The position numbers and the translations under genes were made by a program. 64,000 bases of DNA from Ulva prolifera (lineage: Eukaryota; Chlorophyta; Ulvophyceae; Ulvales; Ulvaceae): NCBI GenBank assembly GCA_023078555.1, contig CM041197.1, positions 4,485,810-4,549,809 on the forward strand. Reading direction: 5' to 3'. The notes under the pieces are model-generated. The model ran no database searches. It was given only the letters and a program-made list of their open reading frames with translations, and was not told the origin of the DNA. Below are positions 58,701 to 64,000 of this stretch, piece after piece (positions within the stretch are counted from its first letter, which is position 1; every line of letters starts with the position of its first letter).

Positions 58701-60092
58701 TGTGAATCTCTGACCATATGCATCTCCAGAGATACCGTCGATGGTGAGGTTAATTTGGAACCAGAGCTAGCTGCCTATGACGCACCGCGGAAATAGTCCA
58801 ACTGCGCATTTGCTTCCTTTTGTGAGTTGAAGGATCCCATCATCTACACTCAACGAATACAGGTTACAGAAGAATCGGAGCGAACGTGTGCAAACAAATA
58901 TAGCAGCAGAATCTCTTCCGAATATAAGAGATGAAAGTCGTTTGTGATCGTGATCGCACGCTGGCAGCACGCACGCGACAGCGCAACGGCCTACACACGC
59001 CCTAGTCCGGCAAGATTTCAGTCCGGCAGGATAAGGTACACGCAACGACTTGTATATTGTGGAAGAGTCTTACTTAACAGTGAATTCGACTCGTTAACGC
59101 GCCTGGCCTAATTATAATATGTGGACAAACCAAGACTCTCACAACACAGCTTCCAAGCACACGCACCCGCGCGCCTCCTAGATCTTCTGTTACAGCTGTA
59201 ACAGAAGACTGAACAACGTCACGGTGTCGCACCGCGGTGCACCGTCACGATGCACAGCCAGCACCTTCATAGCGCTGCGGCGAGCATGCTGAGCACCACA
59301 CACACACAGATCTGTCGACATCCGCACGCACAGGCCTGTCACGCACGAACGAACAACATGAGCTGTATTTATTTGTGCACACGTACGTGACGCATCCATC
59401 CTTCTGCAACATGGGGAGATACAGAAGATTGAACGGGGGAAGAACAATACCACATACGTTACAAAAGAGTTTTACGAAAGAGCGAACGGGAGCTGCCGTC
59501 TAGAAGACAAACACCAAAACCGAATCTCATCCGAATCAACAGCAACACATACACACACGATCACACCACAACCGCACCCACAATTGTGTTACAGAAGAGT
59601 GAACGGGAGAAGACAAACACCAAAGCCGAATCGCACCCGAATCAACAGCAACGCACACACAGACACAAGCCTTACAAAAGAGTGAACGGGAGAAAACAAA
59701 CACTGAAACCGAATCTCATCCGAATCAACTTCAGCACCTCAGTCCGGCAGGATCGCGTCCGACAGGATTCCTCCCGGCCCGAGAGATCTGGATCGCACCA
59801 CGGTGCCGATGCACGCGGACGAAACGAGCAGGTCAGATCTCCCCAGCTGCACTCTCTGCACACTCGCCACAGCGGCAGCCTGAGGTGCATCCAGAAGCAG
59901 AGCGCTGGTGGAGGCTGAACGGTCGCATGTATGCCAGCGACGCGTGCGCGTCTGGAGACACGTAGCACTGCTGCTGCGGGTGCCGGTGCTACAGCCAGTG
60001 GAGTTGAAGCACATATACAGCGCGCTCCCACGCCGCCGACTGGCCAGCTGTGGCTTGTCACTCAAGGACGAACAGGAGCAAAGCTGCTTCAT
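52721..60092 (-). CDS. Tas-like aldo-keto reductase AKR-D, eight exons
   Basis: Exons in coding order: 60092-59799, 58843-58786, 58292-58153, 56098-56058, 55420-55210, 54208-54057, 53698-53450, 52883-52721, giving 435 residues. The tetrad is intact: D125 and Y130 in [10 protein letters not shown]164 in IIATK, H218 in YQLHWP. The N-terminal extension (~73 residues before VQRVQLG) is the longest of the four and Ser/Arg/Thr-rich with almost no acidic residues, a typical transit peptide. An in-frame ATG at 60167 would lengthen it further. Introns have expanded: intron 1 holds a family-L array, the introns flanking exon 5 hold MITEs, intron 3 holds a family-S element and a minisatellite. One MITE duplicated the exon 5 acceptor. 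Confidence 0.9.
54868..54969. mobile_element. hAT-like MITE copy 7 (AKR-D intron)
   Basis: The ends are AAGTGTTTGGTCG and CGACCCAACACTG. The flanks GCGTGCAG (54860-54867) and GCGTGCGG (54970-54977) match at seven of eight bases. The copy lies between AKR-D exons 5 and 6. Confidence 0.83.
55429..55533. mobile_element. hAT-like MITE copy 8, inserted in a splice acceptor
   Basis: The 105 bp copy has perfect CAGTGTTGGGTCG and near-perfect CCCAACACTG termini. The 8 bp CTGCACGG is perfectly duplicated at 55421-55428 and 55534-55541. On the coding strand this octamer is CCGTGCAG, the 3' splice site of AKR-D exon 5, so the insertion duplicated the acceptor. Confidence 0.9.
57055..57116. repeat. Inverted-repeat family with TTGTGGCAATC ends
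   Basis: TTTTGTGGCAATC at the left pairs with GGATTGCCACACAAG at the right around GTCCATCTAGACAGTGGCC. It is related to 34201-34246. It overlaps the left target duplication of the adjoining family-S element by a few bases. Confidence 0.7.
57124..57394 (+). mobile_element. Family-S retroelement with internal 4x30 bp repeat
   Basis: It ends GCTTTGTCCTTGTCC then TTGTAA. ACACAAGCACTG is perfectly duplicated at 57112-57123 and 57395-57406. Four units of a 30 bp repeat beginning GCTGTGGCTCGTTGCGCTGT occupy about 57219-57338. It lies in AKR-D intron 3 on the strand opposite the gene. Confidence 0.82.
57468..57512. repeat. GAT microsatellite
   Basis: A run of GAT triplets with one GAG interruption. 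It gives artefactual poly-Asp and poly-Ile frames. Confidence 0.9.
57928..58041. repeat. GGATGCATGAGAGGA minisatellite
   Basis: About seven imperfect copies of a 15 bp unit, some shortened, in AKR-D intron 3 roughly 110 bases from exon 3. A separate 14 bp hairpin (GAACTCCACTGCAG arms) lies at 57794-57826. Confidence 0.85.
59417..59760 (-). mobile_element. Tandem array of family-L 3' ends in AKR-D intron 1
   Basis: Four same-orientation 3' fragments follow one another: about 59417-59449, 59459-59588, 59589-59671 and 59672-59760. Each starts with a variant of TTACAAAAGAGTGAACGGGAG and is cut at a different 5' point. The last contains the end of the protein-coding region. A further degenerate piece lies at 58618-58677 in AKR-D intron 2, and a perfect 26 bp palindrome of two facing termini lies at 59183-59208. 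Confidence 0.75.
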
Positions 60093-60706
60093 TCCTGAAG
60101 CTTGTGTGTGGGCAAGAATCTTCACAGAGTTCAGTTCGATGTGGAGTCGGATGAAATCGGCTTCCAAGCAGAACTTCCAAGCTCGCTACCATCCCTTTCA
60201 ACAATATATGCGCATTGTCTCACCATCGGTAGCACTGGACCTTGAAAGCCAAGTCGCATTGGCAAGGGTGATGCATCGGCTCGAGCACTGTCCCGTGGCG
60301 GCAGGTGGCGGCGGTCCGACCGAGCCGTCATGCGTCCTATCGCAAAAGAGCGAACAGGAGAGTCGTCATGCATCGTACCTGGCGAACCGGCCGGCCGTTA
60401 CCGGCACCGGTACCGCGATCCTGCCGGGCTGAGGTGTGATTGTTGTGGTGTGATTGTTTTGTTTTTTTTCTTAAACCAGAGCCCCTCCGCCATGCGCATG
60501 CGGTCGCGGTGATTCTGCCGGTGCGACACGGTGGCTCTCCGCGGAGATGCGTGCAAGTCTAGATGACAGAAGGACCTGTGATTAAAATGTGCACCACTCT
60601 GTGAAAGCTCGGGTCGGTTTCATGACGGAACAGCTGAGCGGAGTTGTATCGGAGGTAGGGGCGCGTGATTTCAAATCTCAGTGCACCACGCTTATTTACA
60701 AAAGAG

Positions 60707-61765
60707 TCGGCCGAGCGCAACCTCGCCGGCTGCCCGGACCTGCTCCGCCCCCTCCGCGGCCACAGCCGGGGCAGTCTGTTGCAGCGCTGGCAGGGCTTGT
60801 TCGACGAGCTGCATGAGCTGCTGGGGTGGGAGGCGGATGCCCGTGACCTGCCGGACGAGTTCGTCTCGGGCAAGCTGCTAGCGGCCCAGCGCGAGGTGGG
60901 GCGCGCGGTCGCGGACCATGCGGCCTCACTCGTGCTACAGGGCATCGACCTCGACACGCCGGCCGGCAGGCGGGAAGCGGCGTGGCTCAGGAGCGCTTCG
61001 GGGGGGCCTGCAGGCGCCTTCCTCTCCGCTCTGCCGGGCGGCGTTCTCACCATGGGCGACGACATGTTTGTCCTGGCGGTGTGGCACCGCCTGCGATTCC
61101 GCGTCCCGACGGACGTCCCCCCCCCTCCGTGCAAATGCAGTGCAGGTGTTGCCGCCGAACCAGACCACGCCATGGTCTGCAAGAAGGTGGCAAAGGAGAC
61201 CCAGATGCGCCATGATAACCTGGCTCGTGCCTTGCGCCTGGTCGCCTCTTACGCCGGACTGCAGTCTGCCCTGGAGCCGCTCTACCGTGCCCTCGCGAGG
61301 GGCGCGGGTGTTGAGCTGAATCGCCGCGGGGACGTCGTCGTGGTCATGCCGCGCCTGGAGATGGCGGCCGTGGACGTCGTGGTCACGCATGCGCCGGCGG
61401 CCTCATACGTGGCCGCTGCGGCGCGGGAGACGGGTGCGACGGCGGAGCGGGCGGAGGACAGGAAGCGGGACCGCTTCCGGCGGGACGTGCCTGACCATGC
61501 CGCGTTCCGGTTTGTTCCGTTTGCGGTCGAATCGTGTGGCTTCATGGGCAAGGCTGCCGTGAGGTTCGTCGGTCAGTTGGGGGATGTGGCCGCTGCCAGT
61601 GGGCGCATCTCCAAAGGCGCGTTTGTCCAGTGGGCGCTGCGGGTGTTGTCGGTGTCATTGCAGCGCGGCAATGCGGATATGTATCGGAAGTCTGGGCTTG
61701 TCATCTCTCGGGAGCAAGGGTTGCGATATGATGCGGGCCTGGAGGACGCGATCCTGCCGGACTGA
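60707..61765 (+). CDS. Non-LTR retrotransposon protein, C-terminal part only
   Basis: This is an open frame of about 352 codons with no start of its own; the element is truncated on its 5' side, so the reverse transcriptase itself is absent. The visible part has a Cys/His cluster (CKCSAGVAAEPDHAMVC) followed by RHDNLARAL. Then come VDVVVTHAP and, after a charged stretch, FRFVPFAVESCGFMGKA, ending near LRVLSVSLQRGNADMYRKSG. This order, zinc-binding motif then a nuclease-like fold near the C-terminus of the polyprotein, is seen in several eukaryotic non-LTR elements. I infer the nuclease resemblance from motif order only. The stop at 61763-61765 is followed by a GT-rich 3' UTR and CTCTTTTGTAA. 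Confidence 0.75.
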   Translation, partial: SAERNLAGCPDLLRPLRGHSRGSLLQRWQGLFDELHELLGWEADARDLPDEFVSGKLLAAQREVGRAVADHAASLVLQGIDLDTPAGRREAAWLRSASGGPAGAFLSALPGGVLTMGDDMFVLAVWHRLRFRVPTDVPPPPCKCSAGVAAEPDHAMVCKKVAKETQMRHDNLARALRLVASYAGLQSALEPLYRALARGAGVELNRRGDVVVVMPRLEMAAVDVVVTHAPAASYVAAAARETGATAERAEDRKRDRFRRDVPDHAAFRFVPFAVESCGFMGKAAVRFVGQLGDVAAASGRISKGAFVQWALRVLSVSLQRGNADMYRKSGLVISREQGLRYDAGLEDAILPD

Positions 61766-61872
61766 GTTGTGAGTGCGGTTGTAGTGTTCGTGTGTGTGTG
61801 AGTGTATGTTGCAGTTGATTCGGATGAGATTCGGTTTCAGTATTTGTTTTCTCCCGTTCACTCTTTTGTAAC
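60708..61872 (+). mobile_element. Longest family-L non-LTR retrotransposon copy
   Basis: It is 5'-truncated and 3'-complete, ending CTCTTTTGTAA. It is inserted 602 bases upstream (in the plus direction) of the AKR-D start codon at 60106, and divergently oriented. It provides the reference for all short family-L fragments in the window: their junctions into coding sequence match the last codons GGACGCGATCCTGCCGGACT. Confidence 0.85.
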
Positions 61873-61945
61873 ATTTACAAAAGAGTGAACGGGAGAAAAT
61901 AAACACTGAGACCGAATCTCATCCGAATCAACATCAACATACACT
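61873..61945 (-). mobile_element. Older family-L fragment used as insertion target
   Basis: This antisense 3' UTR (TTACAAAAGAGTGAACGGG to about 61945) was interrupted at its terminus by the long copy. Together the two form a 3'-to-3' inverted pair of about 100 bp per arm. Confidence 0.8.
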
Positions 61946-64000
61946 CAATCAATCACAGTGCACCACGTGTTTGTTGTGTTCGTGCCCACCCCGGGGGGCC
62001 CCTGCTGACCAGCAACGGTATTCTGCATCTCGTAGATCAAACTTCCTTCCGCAAGAGTCACAGCAGTCAAGTCTGCCAGTGCAAGTTGGCGTGATCACAC
62101 TCACGAGCAGGGGCATCATTATGATGCTGGGTACCCGGTGTATCACCATATGCTTGAGGCCCCAATCCTGCCGGGCTATAGGGCTATAGGGCTAGGGCGT
62201 GTGTGCCACTGGCAGTGGTGTGTATGTCTTCAAGTTCATGTGTCTGACACAAGGATAAAGGTGGCGGAAAGCACGAAAGCACGAAAGCAGCTAGCAAGCA
62301 GGCTAGGAACGCATCCAGCAACTCGGGCCGCAGCAACCCGGTCTGCCTGCGTGCCTGTCTTCCCTGGTTGAGGAGCACCCAATGTGCAATAGTACTGTTG
62401 CTGTAGTACTACTAGTGTACATGTGGGACCTGATACTGAAAAGATCTAGATTCTCAGTTGAACCTAGGTTCTCAATGGTGTGGTGTTTGCCTCAGGTATG
62501 AGTACAGGCTGTACTCATTTATGCAGTCTCTGTCATACACACTGGCAGTGCAGCTCAATGCTGAGATATACCGGAACTCCATACTTGACTCCCACTGAGT
62601 CAGGGCTGAAGCAGAAGCATATATATGTAGGCAGATTTGCGTGAGCAGGGATTGCATTGAGATGCCCGGCATGAGGCAAAAGTGCGTGCACGCATGTGTA
62701 CACGCATCATCGCCACATGTACATGTGCCGGCCGGTCCTAAAGAGTCGACCAGTATCATGGCATGCCCACGTGTTCTCGTTATTTCGTCGTCAACGGCAC
62801 GCCATTCACAATGCATGGAGCCTGCACGGCCAGGCTGGTGCTTCCACCACCCGCCTAGCGCGCTACGTGCCCTAAGTAGTGCTTATGTATATCAAAGAAT
62901 GAGGATTCGGCATCGGTGAAGCTGTTTCACGACATAGCTGGCCAGCCGGGCCAACGATGCTGCGTGAATGCACAGAGTATCGAGCTTTTCAGGCATCACT
63001 TGCATCGGCTGCAAGCATCACGTTTCGAGCGTCAAAGGGTCCTATGTACAGTGACAACTGTCCCGTGGCGGCTGCCGTCACACCTCGGGCTGTGTGAACC
63101 TATCATGACATGTCCTAGCCCCTCAGCCATGCTTCGCCAGTGCACCGCGGCGCACCGCCACCGCGGTGGCGCTGGCGCTCGTGGCGGTACGCTGTAGAAA
63201 GCCTAGAGGGTCTACACATAGCATATGGTACTCGATATTTATCTCAGACATGGATCAGCGCTGTGTGACGTGAACGCTCCTGCGCAGCGGCACGCCGATG
63301 TTACCGAGAACATAAGGCAGGCCTCGCAGCCTGAAACAATCCGCTTGCGAATGAGATGTCATCCTACAATTTGATGCGGTTGTTGTTGAGCCTACGTAGC
63401 CTCTGTTTTAGCCCAAAACTACTCTGTTCCTGTGACATTGCAAGGGCATGTGCCAGCTCGTCCGCGAGGGTGTGTGTCTATCGCATCGCATGTCCGCTGA
63501 CGGGGCCTATCGATGATTTTTTGTTGTCAGTGCTTTGGCGTTGGCTCGCTGGTCAATGAGATGCTGGGTGCATGTGGCAAAAGCTCCGCAGCTGCTACTA
63601 GCTATGCTGACCTTTCCAATGGCCCGCAGCAGGATCGCTCACGCGTAAGCGCCGAAACTCAATCACGCCTTCGTTCAGAGCTGTAACATTGTATGATATT
63701 AGACTGTTCAGCTGCGAAGTAGCAACGGTCAGTCTGATCAGAGCTGGAGTCGTGGGCGACACCAGAGCCATGCGCGTTGCAAACACTCTGGAATGTGACG
63801 TTTCGCTCGTTCCAGCCCTCACCATGTAGCCTCGACACCAGTCCGACATTCCGTACTTCCAGGGTGACCAACAAGCGATCAAAGCTCCCTGAACGCTGGT
63901 CTATCACAGTTGCACGCAGTGCGCGCTGCAACCGGTGTTTGCGTGGCAACTAGCGGTGTCAGCAGTAGTCTGGTGCCTTTTCGATCAGTATCACATGCTA
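61946..64000. other. Right-end region, no recognised gene
   Basis: No exon could be assigned. Two overlapping minus-strand frames at 63.6-63.95 kb have no recognised motif. They could be part of a gene continuing beyond the window, but there is no splice or homology support. No repeat longer than about 30 bp was noticed. Confidence 0.4.

Larger units (their letters stand above)
60694..61886 (+). repeat. 14 bp target duplication flanking the long family-L copy
   Basis: ATTTACAAAAGAGT occurs at 60694-60707 and 61873-61886. The duplicated sequence is itself the antisense 3' terminus of an older family-L element, whose remainder continues to 61945. Confidence 0.85.

Noticed and set aside
63598..63949. 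Minus-strand gene entering from the right edge
   Set aside because: Two overlapping frames without motif, splice or paralogue support; left unassigned.

Overview
The window is intron-rich, GC-rich nuclear eukaryotic DNA. The best fit is a green alga (Chlorophyta). Introns are mostly GTGCGN...TGCAG, two tandem genes encode TKL-like receptor kinases of a type abundant in chlorophytes, the clearest gene 3' ends carry TGTAA (the green-algal polyadenylation signal), and four reductases have transit-peptide-like N-termini. I cannot name the species from sequence alone.

Layout. 1-4.57 kb: no gene recognised, repeats only, including a large inverted repeat. 4.58-14.32 kb (+): receptor-like kinase K1 in nine exons. 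14.3-20.76 kb: repeat-filled spacer with a 35-G run beside a cluster of perfect palindromes. 20.76-27.75 kb (+): paralogous kinase K2 in eight exons. 29.89-31.95 kb (+): cytosolic 40S ribosomal protein SA (uS2) in three exons. 32.96-33.46 kb (+): a small coiled-coil, apparently tail-anchored protein. 35.59-60.09 kb (-): a head-to-tail array of four complete Tas-like aldo-keto reductase genes, here AKR-A to AKR-D. Each has eight exons with identical splice phases and an intact D/Y/K/H tetrad. 60.7-61.87 kb (+): the 3' part of a non-LTR retrotransposon with its terminal protein domain. 61.95-64 kb: no gene recognised.

Exons were assembled by aligning paralogues against each other: phases match at every junction, and the joined proteins align end to end. 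Start codons are the least certain part.

Mobile DNA. (1) A non-LTR family ends in CTCTTTTGTAA. Short 3' pieces are scattered through introns and spacers, with 12-14 bp target duplications. The longest copy has inserted into an older copy's own 3' terminus. (2) A GT-rich family without an open reading frame ends in TTTGTCCTTGTAA and makes 12-15 bp duplications. (3) A ~100 bp MITE family has CAGTGTTGGGTCG termini and 8 bp duplications (hAT-like). Six of eight copies lie in AKR introns, and one duplicated a splice acceptor. (4) A SINE-like repeat has a tRNA-type B box. The K1/K2 and AKR paralogues also share near-identical patches that look like gene conversion.
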